The notes beneath the pieces are model-generated. The model did not search any database. It worked only from the letters and a program-made list of their open reading frames with translations, and was not told the DNA's origin. DNA of 64,000 bases from Cecembia lonarensis LW9 (lineage in GTDB: Bacteria > Bacteroidota > Bacteroidia > Cytophagales > Cyclobacteriaceae), in the NCBI RefSeq assembly GCF_000298295.1, contig NZ_AMGM01000015.1, positions 1-64,000 of the forward strand. Direction: 5' to 3'. This document shows positions 24,712 through 33,761 of the stretch, piece by piece (the stretch's first letter is position 1; every line of letters begins with the position of its first letter). Made by a program: the position numbers and the translations under genes.

Positions 24712-25302
24712 ATGAAATACTTTAGCCTAATACTGCTCTTAATCCTAATTTTTTCATGCCAAGAAAAGGAAATCATAAAGGACACGATAAATCCTGAAGA
24801 AGTTATGGACGACTTATCCATTTATCAGCTCCCCGCCTTATGGAAAACCCAAGATGGTCAAACCATTGAATTCAAAGATTTGAAGGGAAAACCACTGGTC
24901 GTGGTCATGATTTACACAGCATGCCGAACAGCCTGTCCCCGATTGGTGGCTGACATGCGAATGATTGAAGAAAAAGTGAGCGGAAAAAAAGGAAAAGACA
25001 TCCAATATGTCCTTGTCAGCATAGATCCAAAAAATGACACTCCTGAAAAATTGAAAGTTTTCGCAAAAGAAAACGGAATGGAAGATCAAAAATGGCTTTT
25101 CCTTCAAGGGACAGAAGATGGAGTCAGAGATTTTGCCAATATCATGGCTGTCAAATACAAGCAGATCAATCCCATCGATTTTTCACACTCCAATATCATC
25201 TCGGTTTTTGACCGCCGAGGGGTAATGAAGTACCAAAAAGAAGGGCTTGGATTGGTTGGCGAAGAGATTGTAAATAAGATTGTGGCTGTGGCTAAAAACT
25301 AA
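24712..25302 (+). CDS. SCO1/SenC-family copper chaperone lipoprotein
   Basis: A 196-residue thioredoxin-fold lipoprotein (lipobox Cys16). The copper ligands are the CRTAC pair (Cys71, Cys75) and His159 in DFSHSN. SCO proteins deliver copper to cytochrome oxidase CuA or reduce its cysteines. Here, 7 bases behind the nirK-SUMF1 pair, it probably serves NirK or a copper enzyme induced with it. Confidence 0.9.
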   Translation: MKYFSLILLLILIFSCQEKEIIKDTINPEEVMDDLSIYQLPALWKTQDGQTIEFKDLKGKPLVVVMIYTACRTACPRLVADMRMIEEKVSGKKGKDIQYVLVSIDPKNDTPEKLKVFAKENGMEDQKWLFLQGTEDGVRDFANIMAVKYKQINPIDFSHSNIISVFDRRGVMKYQKEGLGLVGEEIVNKIVAVAKN

Positions 25303-25309
25303 CCGCTCC

Positions 25310-25378
25310 ACCGCTCCTCGAAATTTGTAATTCCAGTCGAGTCATCCTCAAACAAGACCAAGATTTCAAATCTTTTTT
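25310..25378. repeat. REP-like palindromic repeat, copy 1
   Basis: The stretch contains ACCGCTCCTCGAAATTTG and then GACCAAGATT-TCA-AATCTT followed by T5, a short hairpin at 25360-25374. Related units occur at 32514-32566, 34110-34155 and 51184-51228. Being followed by T residues, this copy may double as the terminator of the nirK operon. Confidence 0.6.
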
Positions 25379-25447
25379 AACTACTGTTCAATGACAAAGC
25401 TTTGGTTCAGGTGTATAGCTTATTCCAAAAAATAATTCTTCAATAAT

Positions 25448-25492
25448 TTTGAATTTGAAAATAAATATTTAACTTTGTTAGTGAATACTAAC
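25448..25492 (+). promoter_or_regulatory. Promoter and palindromic operator of the TetR-RND operon
   Basis: A Bacteroidota promoter is visible: TTTG at 25448-25451, 18 bases, then TAACTTTG at 25470-25477. A perfect palindrome GTTAGT-GAAT-ACTAAC (25477-25492) begins on the last base of the -7 element and covers the expected start point, ending 7 bases before the tetR ATG. This is the layout of an autorepressor. Confidence 0.75.
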
Positions 25493-25499
25493 TAACCAA

Positions 25500-26081
25500 A
25501 TGGAAATCTCAGAAAGACAGCTGGAAATCATCTGTGCCGCCGGCAAAATCCTCACAGAATCGGGTTTGAGTGGCCTTACTACCAAAAATCTGGCGAGGGA
25601 AATGGAATTTTCTGAAGCTGCTATCTACAGGCATTTTGGGAGTAAAGAAGATATAATCCTTGCACTGCTCCAATACCTTCGTAGCAATATGAACGAAAGA
25701 CTGTCGCAGATCTGCCTTCCTGATACGGCTCCTGAACTTAAATTTCAAGCGATCTTCAATAGCCAATTTCAATTTTTCAAAGCCAATCCACACTTTGTAG
25801 TGGCAGTGTTTTCTGATGGCTTATTGGAAGAAAGTGAAAAAATCAATCAGGCCATCCTGCAGCTGATGCAGGTCAAAATGAAGTATTTGATGCCCCTAAT
25901 CATGCAGGGACAACAATCCGGTACATTTACGCAAGCAATTACCACAGAAGAACTTGTACATATCATCATGGGTTCATTTCGCCTGCAAATGTTCAAATGG
26001 CGCATTGCCAATTTCCAGTTCGACATCATCCGACAAGGAAAAAACATGCTCGAAGCATTGATCACTTTAATGAAACCTTAA
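25500..26081 (+). CDS. TetR-family repressor of the RND efflux operon
   Basis: A 193-residue TetR protein. Its HTH (about 22-45: GLTTKNLAREMEFSEAAIYRHFGSKEDII) is typical, and the rest is a ligand-binding helical domain with no family-specific signature I recognise. It is first in a four-gene run with TolC, adaptor and RND genes. One palindrome covers its promoter and a second near-copy overlaps the start codon of the next gene, so it probably represses the whole operon until a toxic ligand binds. Confidence 0.88.
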   Translation: MEISERQLEIICAAGKILTESGLSGLTTKNLAREMEFSEAAIYRHFGSKEDIILALLQYLRSNMNERLSQICLPDTAPELKFQAIFNSQFQFFKANPHFVVAVFSDGLLEESEKINQAILQLMQVKMKYLMPLIMQGQQSGTFTQAITTEELVHIIMGSFRLQMFKWRIANFQFDIIRQGKNMLEALITLMKP

Positions 26082-26097
26082 AAAAATTTACTTCAAA

Positions 26098-27420
26098 ATG
26101 TTAGTAAATACTCACATACTTAAATTAACCTTGGTTTTGCTGATCCTCTTCAGTTTCCAAGCTCAGGGACAAGTGAAAACATGGACCTTGCAGGAATGCC
26201 TTGATACAGCAATGGTGCAAAACAAAAATATCCAGCTCACCAAAAATCAGAGCGAAATCGCACTTCTCAAAAATCAGGAAGCCAAGGCTCAATTGCTTCC
26301 AAAGCTCTTTCTTCAGGGGGACTATCGCTATTTCACTGAACTCCCCTTTCAGCTGATGCCACAATCCGCATTCGGAGGTCCTGAAGGTTTCTTCAGGGAA
26401 ATCCAATTTGGGGTGCCGCATAATATCAGCACCAATCTGACCTTCAGAATGCCGCTCTATGACGCGCAGCTGATGGGAGGGATCAAAGCTTCCCAAACTT
26501 ATCAGGAACTCGCCTATTTACAGGAAGGAAAAACCAAAGAACAAGTTTACCTAGAAGTTTCCAATCTGTATTACAATGCCCAGATTTTAAAAAATAAACT
26601 CGCATTCATCCAGCAAAACCTCGACAACAGCCGGAAACTTGAAAAAAACACCCGTCTATTGTACGAACAGACCATTGCGCAGCGAACAGATTGGGATAAG
26701 GTACTCCTCCAAATCCAACAACTCGAAAGTGCAGCGCATCAGGTCGAAAGTCAGTATGAGACTTTCCTGAAAGCTCTCAAATTTGTGATGGGATTGCCTT
26801 TAGATACGGAAATGGATATCCCTTTCAACATCAGAATAAGTGAATCAGAGGATTGGTCCACACAGAAAACTTTGGATGAATTAATTCAGGAGAAAAAACA
26901 GCAAATAAGCCTACAGGAAATCAGGACTATAAGAAACAGCAGAATCCCAAGCCTTGCCCTTTACGGAAATTATGGCCGGACAGGATTTGGATTTACAGGT
27001 CAGCCCGAATCCTTCCTGAATTTCTATCCGGTAAGTTTTGTAGGGCTTCAACTGAACGTCCCGATTTTTAACGGTACGGTTACCCATAAGAAAATCAGCC
27101 AGAAAAAAATCGAACTCCAAAACAACCAAATCCAGCAGGAACTGATCGTGCAACAAACGGACATGTTGCAACAAAATGCCTTACTACAAAGTCAGGTAGC
27201 CAAAAGCCAACTCAAAACCAGTCAGCAACAGATCCAAATGGCTGAATCCGTTTACCAAAGAATGCTCCTCCAACAACAGGAAGGATTGGCCAGTCTGACT
27301 GAAGTCTTGTTGGCCGATAATGCCCTGAGAGATGCCCAGCAAATCTATCTCAACGCAATGGTAGAATACCTGAAAGCAAATCTTGACATCAAAAAAACCA
27401 GTGGAAACCTCTTGAATTGA
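26098..27420 (+). CDS. TolC-family outer-membrane efflux protein
   Basis: A 440-residue exporter channel protein with a signal peptide (cleavage near QAQG-QVK). The helical repeat structure of the family is clear: TLQECLDTAMVQNKNI at the start of repeat one, long coiled-coil helices rich in Gln and Leu, and LIQEKKQQISLQEIRTIRNSRIPSLALYGNYG opening repeat two. It forms the outer-membrane exit of the RND pump encoded downstream. It lies 16 bases after tetR. Confidence 0.92.
   Translation: MLVNTHILKLTLVLLILFSFQAQGQVKTWTLQECLDTAMVQNKNIQLTKNQSEIALLKNQEAKAQLLPKLFLQGDYRYFTELPFQLMPQSAFGGPEGFFREIQFGVPHNISTNLTFRMPLYDAQLMGGIKASQTYQELAYLQEGKTKEQVYLEVSNLYYNAQILKNKLAFIQQNLDNSRKLEKNTRLLYEQTIAQRTDWDKVLLQIQQLESAAHQVESQYETFLKALKFVMGLPLDTEMDIPFNIRISESEDWSTQKTLDELIQEKKQQISLQEIRTIRNSRIPSLALYGNYGRTGFGFTGQPESFLNFYPVSFVGLQLNVPIFNGTVTHKKISQKKIELQNNQIQQELIVQQTDMLQQNALLQSQVAKSQLKTSQQQIQMAESVYQRMLLQQQEGLASLTEVLLADNALRDAQQIYLNAMVEYLKANLDIKKTSGNLLN
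26100..26115 (+). promoter_or_regulatory. Second candidate TetR operator over the TolC start codon
   Basis: GTTAGT-AAAT-ACTCAC matches the tetR operator palindrome at 11 of 12 arm positions and begins on the G of the TolC-gene ATG. TetR bound here could block elongation or an internal promoter. Confidence 0.5.
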
Positions 27421-27427
27421 TATTAAA

Positions 27428-28477
27428 ATGAAAAAGATCCTATATATCCTGATCCCCTTGGCTCTTGTCGGCCTGATAGTCGCCAAACTCCTGACCAACA
27501 AGCAAATCGCAGAAGATCGTGTTTATCTTTATGACAGGGAGCAACCGGTACAAGTTACCGCCCTACAGGTTAGTCAAACCAATATCAATCCCGAATACAG
27601 TTTCACGGGTACCTTTGAACCCAATAGAGAAAGCAAACTCAGTGCAGAAGTACAGGGCAAAGTCAACCGTGTCTTGGTAGAATCAGGTTCTACTGTGAGA
27701 AAAGGCCAGGTGCTTATCCAGCTAGATGACGCACTGCTTCAGTTGCAACTCAAGGCCGCCGAAGTTCAGGTAAAAGGACTCGAAGCAGATCTCAAACGCT
27801 ACCGCATCTTGGTAGAAAATGAGGCCATTCAGGGCATACAATTGGAAAAAACCGAATTGGCACTGGAGACAGCCAACGTACAGGTCAGTACCCTGAAAGA
27901 ACAAATCAGCAAAAGTCAAATCCGTGCACCCTTTGATGGGGTTGTAACAGCCAAACTAACGGAGGAAGGGGATTTTGCGGCACCAGGAAAGCCACTATTG
28001 CAGCTTACTGACATTTCTCAGGTCAAATTGGGCATTCAGGTACCGGAACAGGACCTCAAATTATTTGAATTGGGTAAGAGCTATACAGTAAGCATTCCTT
28101 CACTTCCTGTAGAAACTATAGGAAAGGTCAACATGATTGGGAGCCGTGGCAATCCTGCCAATAACTTCCCTGTAGAAATCATTGTTCCAAACCTTTCCAA
28201 ACAGGAAATCAAAGCCGGTATGTTTGGTCACCTGACCTTAATAACCGATAGGGACATTACGGGAATAGTAATCCCTTCAGCGGCTATTGTTGGTTCAGAC
28301 TTGGAGCCTCAGGTTTATGTAGTCAAAGATGGCAAGGCCCGCATCCAAAAGATTCAAATTGAAAAAAGAATGCAGGATCAGGTACTTGTTCGCTCAGGTC
28401 TTCAAGAAAAAGATGTCATCATCATTGGAGGACTGATCAATGTGTTTGAAGGTGCTTCTGTCATCACCAACCTTTAA
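27428..28477 (+). CDS. RND efflux periplasmic adaptor (HlyD/AcrA family)
   Basis: A 349-residue membrane-fusion protein. An N-terminal anchor helix (about 3-21) is followed by the barrel-sandwich half-motif SGTFEPNRESKLSAEVQGKVNRV region, a coiled-coil hairpin, and the second half motif SQIRAPFDGVVTAKLTEEGDF. It bridges the inner-membrane pump and the TolC protein. It begins 7 bases after the TolC gene and ends 10 bases before the pump gene. Confidence 0.92.
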   Translation: MKKILYILIPLALVGLIVAKLLTNKQIAEDRVYLYDREQPVQVTALQVSQTNINPEYSFTGTFEPNRESKLSAEVQGKVNRVLVESGSTVRKGQVLIQLDDALLQLQLKAAEVQVKGLEADLKRYRILVENEAIQGIQLEKTELALETANVQVSTLKEQISKSQIRAPFDGVVTAKLTEEGDFAAPGKPLLQLTDISQVKLGIQVPEQDLKLFELGKSYTVSIPSLPVETIGKVNMIGSRGNPANNFPVEIIVPNLSKQEIKAGMFGHLTLITDRDITGIVIPSAAIVGSDLEPQVYVVKDGKARIQKIQIEKRMQDQVLVRSGLQEKDVIIIGGLINVFEGASVITNL

Positions 28478-28487
28478 TCCTAAAGCC

Positions 28488-31400
28488 ATGAACATTACCT
28501 CCATATCCATCAATAGGCCTTCGCTGATCATCGTACTGTTCAGTATATTTATTCTGCTTGGCTACATCGGATTCACCAACTTGTCCTACGAGTTGATGCC
28601 GGACTTTAACCAGCCCGTAGTCGTGATCAAGACGATTTATCCGGGTGCTGAACCCGAAGAAGTGGAAAGTTCCGTTTCCCAAAAAATAGAAGATGCATTG
28701 TCCAACCTGGAAGGTGTAGATTATTTGGTTACCAAATCCCTGCCCAATGCCTCAGTGGTCATTGCCAACATGAAATATGGCGTAGATTTGGATCAGGCCA
28801 TGCTGGATGCACAGCGGTACATAGACAATATCCGGAAGGACTTACCCGATCAGGTTTTGTCTCCCGTAATGACCAAGGTCTCCCCCAATGACCTGCCCAT
28901 CATGTCCATCACTGCTACGAGTAATCTGAGCAGCACAGCATTCTACCAAAACCTGATAGACGAATACCTTCCCCAAATCCAACAGATCAAAGGCGTAGCT
29001 GAAATCACTGTTTTGGGCGGCGAACAGCGAGAAGTACAGGTCAAAGTAGATCAGGAAAAACTGCGTCAATACAAAATATCGCTCAACCAAGTAGTAGAAG
29101 CCATCAACCGCTCCGGTTTGGACATTCCTGCAGGCCTAGTTCAAACAGACAAGGAACAAAGTGCCGTGAGGCTGACAGGGAAATTCAGAACCCTCGACGA
29201 CATCCAACAAGTGCAGGTAGCAATGCCTGTTCCTGGAAGTCCTGTTTATGTTCGGGATCTGGCGATTGTCAAAGAGGGTATCAAAGAGATTACTTCAGTC
29301 AGTAGATACAATGGTCAAGAAGGTATAGGCCTCATGCTCAAAAAGCAGGGGGATGCCAATGCGGTAGATGTTTCCCGGGCTGTACGGGAAAAATTGGCCC
29401 AAATCGAAAAACTACATGCCGCTGATGGGGTGAGTTTTATCCTTGCAGATGACAGCACCGACAATACCATCGCAGCAGTCAACTCGGTGGTATTTGACCT
29501 GATTTTGGCAGTTATTCTGGTTTCGCTGGTCATGCTGCTGTTTTTGAGAAGTTTCAGAAACTCCCTGATCGTGTTAGTGGCTATTCCTACCTCACTGGTC
29601 ACTGCCTTTGCTGTGATGTGGATATTGGGATATACCCTCAATTTAATGACCTTACTGGCCATGTCATTGATCATCGGTATTCTGGTAGATGATGCGACGG
29701 TGGTTTTGGAAAACATCCAAAGACACTTGGACATGGGCAAGGAAAAGCGTGCTGCGGCCATGGATGGCAGGATGGAAATTGGTTTTTCTGCCCTTTCCAT
29801 CACCTTGGTCGATGTGGTGGTGTTTTTGCCTATCTTATTCCTACAGGTCTTTGTAGCGGATATGTTGAAGCAATTCTCCGTAGTCGTCATTACCTCCACC
29901 ATGACGAGTTTATTGGTAGGGTTTACCCTCACGCCTTGGATGGCTTCCCGCATAGGCAAGTCTGAAGACCTACAGCCAAGCAATGCCTTTAACAGGTTTT
30001 TGATCTGGTTTGAAGAACAATTGGACCGCTTCATTGCTTGGTATGGTCGACAGTTGGCCTGGGTGCTTGACCATAAACTGGCTTTTGTTGGTATAGTGCT
30101 CGCACTTTTTGCGATGACTGGTCTGATCTTAAAACAGGGAATTATCGGAAAAGAACTGATAGCCACAGGTGATCAGGGGAAATTCAGGATGTATCTGGAA
30201 TATGATAAATCCACCAGCATCAAGGAAAACAATATCCGGACACTTGAAGTAGAGCAGTTCCTGCTTCAGCAGCCCGAAGTGGCCACTGTCTTCAGCAATG
30301 TGGGCGGACCAAGTACCGGAATAGGAAGCTTGGGAGTAGGGTCACCTTATAAGTCAGAATTGACAGTGCAGTTAAAGGAGGCCAAAGAAAGAAACAACAT
30401 TCCGACAGAAAGCTATATGAAAAATATCCGTGAAGAACTCAAAAAAGAGTTTCCCGGAGCCAGCTATGCCATGTCTGCCTTGGGTTTGGTGCCACGTTCT
30501 GCACCCATAGAACTGACATTAAGCGGTCCAGACCAAGAAAAGGTGATGGCTGAAGCCAAAAAACTAAAAACGGTTATTGAAAATATTCCAGGAGCAGACT
30601 TTGTTAAATTATCTGTAGAGGAAGGCAGTCAGGAGTTTCTGGTCATTCCCGACCAGGACAAGTTACAACGCCTAGGGCTGACCAATGCTTATGTGGGATT
30701 AAACCTTCGCCATGCCTTAAGCGGGAATGATGACGCAACCCTTAGCCAAGGAGGGACCGAATATCCTATCCGTGTGCAATTAGATAATTTTAACCGCCAA
30801 AATTATGACGATGTTCAAAGGCTACTTTTGGTCAATCCAATGGGAATGCCGATTTCTTTAACACAAGTGGCTACTATAGTACAGGATAAATCCCCTTCCC
30901 TATTGGAAAGGAAGGACAGACAACCTGCGGTAAGCATTACGGCTGATGCCTTGGGAAGGCCTTCTGGAACAGTAGCTGATGAAGTAGTGGCATACTTTAA
31001 AGAAAACCCACTTCCTGAAGATATCAGCTATGTGTGGGGTTCCGATATCAAAAGGCAGAATGACAGTTTCGGGGCTTTGGGTTCTGTTCTGCTGATTTCT
31101 TTCCTGCTGATTTACCTGATCATGGTGGCCTTGTACGACAGTTTTGTTTATCCTTTTGTGGTCTTATTCTCCATTCCTGTGGCAGTAATCGGAGCTTTCC
31201 TAGCACTCAACCTTTCCATGAACAACCTCAGTTTATTTGCACTATTAGGACTGATCATGCTGATGGGGCTAGTGACCAAAAATGCCATCCTGATTGTGGA
31301 TTTTACCAATCAGTTGCGGGAAAAAGGGTTAAATGTCCGTGATGCGCTGATGGAAGCTGGTAAAGGTAGGATGCGACCTATACTGATGACTACCCTGTCC

Positions 31401-31604
31401 ATGGTCTTTGGGATGCTCCCTATTGCTTTAGCAGCAGGTACCGCTTCGGAATGGAAAAACGGGTTAGCATGGGTCATCATTGGCGGGCTTGTTTCCTCCT
31501 TGATACTTACCGTTTATTTGGTGCCGGTAGTATATGAAGCCATGGAAAAACTACGGGGAAAATTGGGTAAAAAAACGAATAGAGTCAAAGAAGTGACTGC
31601 TTAA
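28488..31604 (+). CDS. RND-family proton-driven efflux pump (AcrB/HAE type)
   Basis: A 1038-residue inner-membrane transporter with twelve helices and two large periplasmic loops. TM4 carries the paired aspartates in GILVDDATVVLENI that relay protons, and TM10 has the conserved Lys (LMGLVTKNAILIVDF), so it is a drug/organic-solute pump rather than a CusA-type metal pump, which lacks this exact set. The ATG at 28488 gives the canonical start MNITSISINRPSLI; the frame opens earlier, inside the adaptor gene. Substrate unknown. Confidence 0.93.
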   Translation: MNITSISINRPSLIIVLFSIFILLGYIGFTNLSYELMPDFNQPVVVIKTIYPGAEPEEVESSVSQKIEDALSNLEGVDYLVTKSLPNASVVIANMKYGVDLDQAMLDAQRYIDNIRKDLPDQVLSPVMTKVSPNDLPIMSITATSNLSSTAFYQNLIDEYLPQIQQIKGVAEITVLGGEQREVQVKVDQEKLRQYKISLNQVVEAINRSGLDIPAGLVQTDKEQSAVRLTGKFRTLDDIQQVQVAMPVPGSPVYVRDLAIVKEGIKEITSVSRYNGQEGIGLMLKKQGDANAVDVSRAVREKLAQIEKLHAADGVSFILADDSTDNTIAAVNSVVFDLILAVILVSLVMLLFLRSFRNSLIVLVAIPTSLVTAFAVMWILGYTLNLMTLLAMSLIIGILVDDATVVLENIQRHLDMGKEKRAAAMDGRMEIGFSALSITLVDVVVFLPILFLQVFVADMLKQFSVVVITSTMTSLLVGFTLTPWMASRIGKSEDLQPSNAFNRFLIWFEEQLDRFIAWYGRQLAWVLDHKLAFVGIVLALFAMTGLILKQGIIGKELIATGDQGKFRMYLEYDKSTSIKENNIRTLEVEQFLLQQPEVATVFSNVGGPSTGIGSLGVGSPYKSELTVQLKEAKERNNIPTESYMKNIREELKKEFPGASYAMSALGLVPRSAPIELTLSGPDQEKVMAEAKKLKTVIENIPGADFVKLSVEEGSQEFLVIPDQDKLQRLGLTNAYVGLNLRHALSGNDDATLSQGGTEYPIRVQLDNFNRQNYDDVQRLLLVNPMGMPISLTQVATIVQDKSPSLLERKDRQPAVSITADALGRPSGTVADEVVAYFKENPLPEDISYVWGSDIKRQNDSFGALGSVLLISFLLIYLIMVALYDSFVYPFVVLFSIPVAVIGAFLALNLSMNNLSLFALLGLIMLMGLVTKNAILIVDFTNQLREKGLNVRDALMEAGKGRMRPILMTTLSMVFGMLPIALAAGTASEWKNGLAWVIIGGLVSSLILTVYLVPVVYEAMEKLRGKLGKKTNRVKEVTA

Positions 31605-31619
31605 AGAAATTTGATATTT

Positions 31620-31718
31620 GGGGTTTTCAAGAACCCCAAAGGTCTTTTTCCATAAATCATTCAAAAACAGCTCATATCCTTGCAAAAAAACCTTTGAGCT
31701 TAAAAAAAGACCTCAAAG
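31620..31718 (+). terminator. Two stem-loops downstream of the RND operon
   Basis: GGGGTT (31620-31625) and AACCCC (31632-31637) form a hairpin 15 bases after the RND stop, followed by AAAGGTCTTTTT. A second inverted repeat, CTTTGAG (31692-31698) with CTCAAAG (31712-31718), encloses an A-rich loop. The first is the likelier terminator. Confidence 0.5.
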
Positions 31719-31814
31719 CTTGGTGACAACCTGACCTTCGGGGTTTTCAAAGCCGAGAAAATAGTTATATTCCAATCTCAAATAAATCCCTTTAATGATA
31801 CTTATCACGCAATC

Positions 31815-32435
31815 ATGAATCAGAACCCTTCCACATCCTATTGGGAAAATATTTATACGACCAAAGACACACAAAAAGTAGGCTGGTATCAGCCACGACC
31901 TGCCTTGACTTTGTCTTTGATTGAAGAACTTTCCATACCCAAAGATTCTCAAATTATTGATATCGGCGGCGGGGATAGCTATTTGGTAGATAACTTGTTG
32001 GCCGATGATTATAGGAATGTCAAGGTATTGGATATTTCTTCCAAAGCAATCAATAAAGCAAAACTAAGGCTAGGTGAAAAAAGTAAGCTTGCTGAATGGA
32101 TAGTATCAGATGTTAGGGAATTCAAGCCTAATCGCCAATACAATTTATGGCATGATAGGGCCGCATTCCATTTCCTCACAGCAGAGGCGGACATCAGTTA
32201 CTATGTAGAAACGGCAAAAAATGGAATCGTTGAAAATGGCTTGATGATTATAGGTACTTTTTCAGATAAAGGACCTAGCACATGCAGTGGCCTTCCTGTT
32301 AGGCAATATACATTGGATGAATTGCAGCAAACCTTTTCACCTTATTTTGAAACTGTCAAAAAATTTAACACAGACCACATCACCCCTTCCGGGCAAAGTC
32401 AGAACTACAGCTTTTGTATTTTCAGAAGAAAATAA
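31815..32435 (+). CDS. SAM-dependent class I methyltransferase
   Basis: A 206-residue methyltransferase. The SAM-binding motif I is IIDIGGGDSYLVDNLL (about 47-62), the acidic end of beta 2 is VLDISSKAI, and motif HDRAAFHFLTAE resembles small-molecule methyltransferases of the thiopurine/tellurite group; substrate unknown. The opening WENIYTTKDTQKVGWYQPRP is typical of that group. A TGAT-ACTT-ATCA palindrome sits 8 bases before the ATG, too close for activation and perhaps coincidental. Confidence 0.8.
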   Translation: MNQNPSTSYWENIYTTKDTQKVGWYQPRPALTLSLIEELSIPKDSQIIDIGGGDSYLVDNLLADDYRNVKVLDISSKAINKAKLRLGEKSKLAEWIVSDVREFKPNRQYNLWHDRAAFHFLTAEADISYYVETAKNGIVENGLMIIGTFSDKGPSTCSGLPVRQYTLDELQQTFSPYFETVKKFNTDHITPSGQSQNYSFCIFRRK

Positions 32436-32513
32436 AATGAATTACTTCTCTGTATTTGCAATCCCTGGGACAGATAAAGAGAATTTGCAATTCAAGAAGA
32501 TTCCTTCTTAAAG

Positions 32514-32566
32514 AGACCAAGATTACAAATCCTATTTATCAAGAGTTCGGGATTGCAAATCCCGAA
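32514..32566. repeat. REP-like palindromic repeat, copy 2
   Basis: Contains GACCAAGATTACAAATCC and then a perfect 9-bp inverted repeat TTCGGGATT (32546-32554), loop GCA, AATCCCGAA (32558-32566). It lies between convergent genes and may act as a terminator. The core GATT-N3-AATC is shared with the other copies. Confidence 0.7.
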
Positions 32567-32593
32567 TAGCCTACCAAATCCCGCACAGCTTCA

Positions 32594-33058
32594 CTACTTC
32601 CAAAATTCATCTTCCCAATCTTCGCAGGAAGTGGCTTTGCCATGGTGTTGGGCGATGATTGTAAGCTGATCTGCTGTTGCTGTGTCCTGAATTTCATTGA
32701 ATAAGACCCTTTCTTCGAATCTGATATGGGCTTCCAATTGCCTTTCCAATTGATTGAGGTGATCATAATCCGACTTTGAAGCATTAAAAAGATCTTTCAG
32801 GATTTGATGTTCCTCGAGTGCTTGTCTTACCATTTCGTGATCATTACCCAGCACGGGAAAAACGAACCGCTCCTCTTCCTGAAAATGCGGCACCAAGTGT
32901 TCCTTCCAGAACCAGTTGCAATACTTTTTGATTCTTTTTTCCTCTACTCCCATTTTTATACCCTGTCGGATCTTAAAACAAAGTAACAATCCCTGATGAT
33001 GGTCTTTACTGAGTCCGTGCAGGCTTTGGTGACGTTTAATGGGTTGGTGCTTGGTCAT
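32594..33058 (-). CDS. Hemerythrin HHE-domain protein
   Basis: A 154-residue helical protein with the histidine/glutamate pattern of cation-binding hemerythrins: SLHGLSKDHHQGLLLC, WKEHLVPHFQEEERFVFP, EEHQILKDLF and EAHIRFEERVLFNEI. Such proteins bind a di-iron centre and are often induced by NO or oxidative stress. The ATG at 33058 gives a natural start (MTKHQPIKRHQS); the open frame continues upstream without homology. It is divergent from the HPP gene, with 60 bases between them. Confidence 0.82.
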   Translation of the reverse strand: MTKHQPIKRHQSLHGLSKDHHQGLLLCFKIRQGIKMGVEEKRIKKYCNWFWKEHLVPHFQEEERFVFPVLGNDHEMVRQALEEHQILKDLFNASKSDYDHLNQLERQLEAHIRFEERVLFNEIQDTATADQLTIIAQHHGKATSCEDWEDEFWK

Positions 33059-33118
33059 TTTTTGAAATCTAAGATGGTTTAAAACATGACATAAGGCAAT
33101 TTGCCTATTTTTGCATCC

Positions 33119-33756
33119 ATGAAAAGAAAAAGCTGAAAAAGTCCTTACAAAAAGCCCGATACATTGTATATAAGGAAACAAGGCACAATCCTACAGACAA
33201 TGCATGGTCTTTTTTTGGTGGCTTTTTAGGTTTAAGTACTATAGGCATCCTTCAAGGACTCTTCCACACTGATGACAATTCGGATATTTTATTTTTGATT
33301 GGAGCATTTGGAGCCACCTCAGTCATATTATTTGGCAATCCTCACGGTCCATTTGCTCAACCCAGAAATTTATTCTTGGGAAGCTTAATCTCGGCAGTTA
33401 TTGGAGTTACAGTTTATAAGTTTTTTTACATTGAATCCATGATCTGGTTTTCACCAGCATTGTCTGTTTCATTGGCTATTCTGGCCATGCAATACACCAA
33501 AACTTTACATCCTCCTGGGGGTGCCATTGCACTAATTGCAAACATCGGTTCGGATGAAATCAAATCAATGGGATACTTTTATGTCATCAACCCGATCCTG
33601 ACCGGCATCATAATTCTTTTTGTAATGGCAATTTTATTCAATAATTTGTCAAAAAACAGGGTTTATCCATACAGAGATGAAGAAATCCGACACTTAAAAT
33701 ATGGAGAGAAAGTCTGTTTTTGGAAAAAGGAAACCAACCATTCTAAAAGCATCTGA
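33119..33756 (+). pseudogene. HPP-family membrane protein with 5' frameshift
   Basis: The frame ending at 33756 encodes an HPP protein: NPHGPFAQPRN, LHPPGGA and about four membrane helices. Related HPP proteins carry nitrite in chloroplasts and cyanobacteria. In that frame an open stretch runs back to 33073 and codes for plausible N-terminal residues (KKSLQKARYIVYKE) but has no ATG. The ATG at 33119 (M-K-R-K) is in another frame and hits TGA after five codons. One extra A in the A5 run near 33130 would join the two into a 213-residue protein. So either a one-base deletion, a sequencing error or slippage affects this gene; the only in-frame start, TTG at 33295, would remove a helix. Confidence 0.65.
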
Positions 33757-33761
33757 ACCTG

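Noticed and set aside
11591-25302. Possible nosZ or nitrate reductase genes in the denitrification block
   Set aside because: I looked for the CuA/CuZ motifs of NosZ and the molybdopterin domains of Nar/Nap and found neither, so the path from nitrate and to N2 must be encoded elsewhere or be absent.
29315-30166. 283-codon open frame on the minus strand
   Set aside because: It lies fully antisense to the RND pump gene, whose coding signatures are unambiguous; the product is low-complexity Ser/Thr/Ile without any motif.
31796-31807. TGAT-ACTT-ATCA, exact Fnr core, before the methyltransferase gene
   Set aside because: It ends 7 bases before the start codon, too close for activation, and the gene has no link to anaerobic growth.
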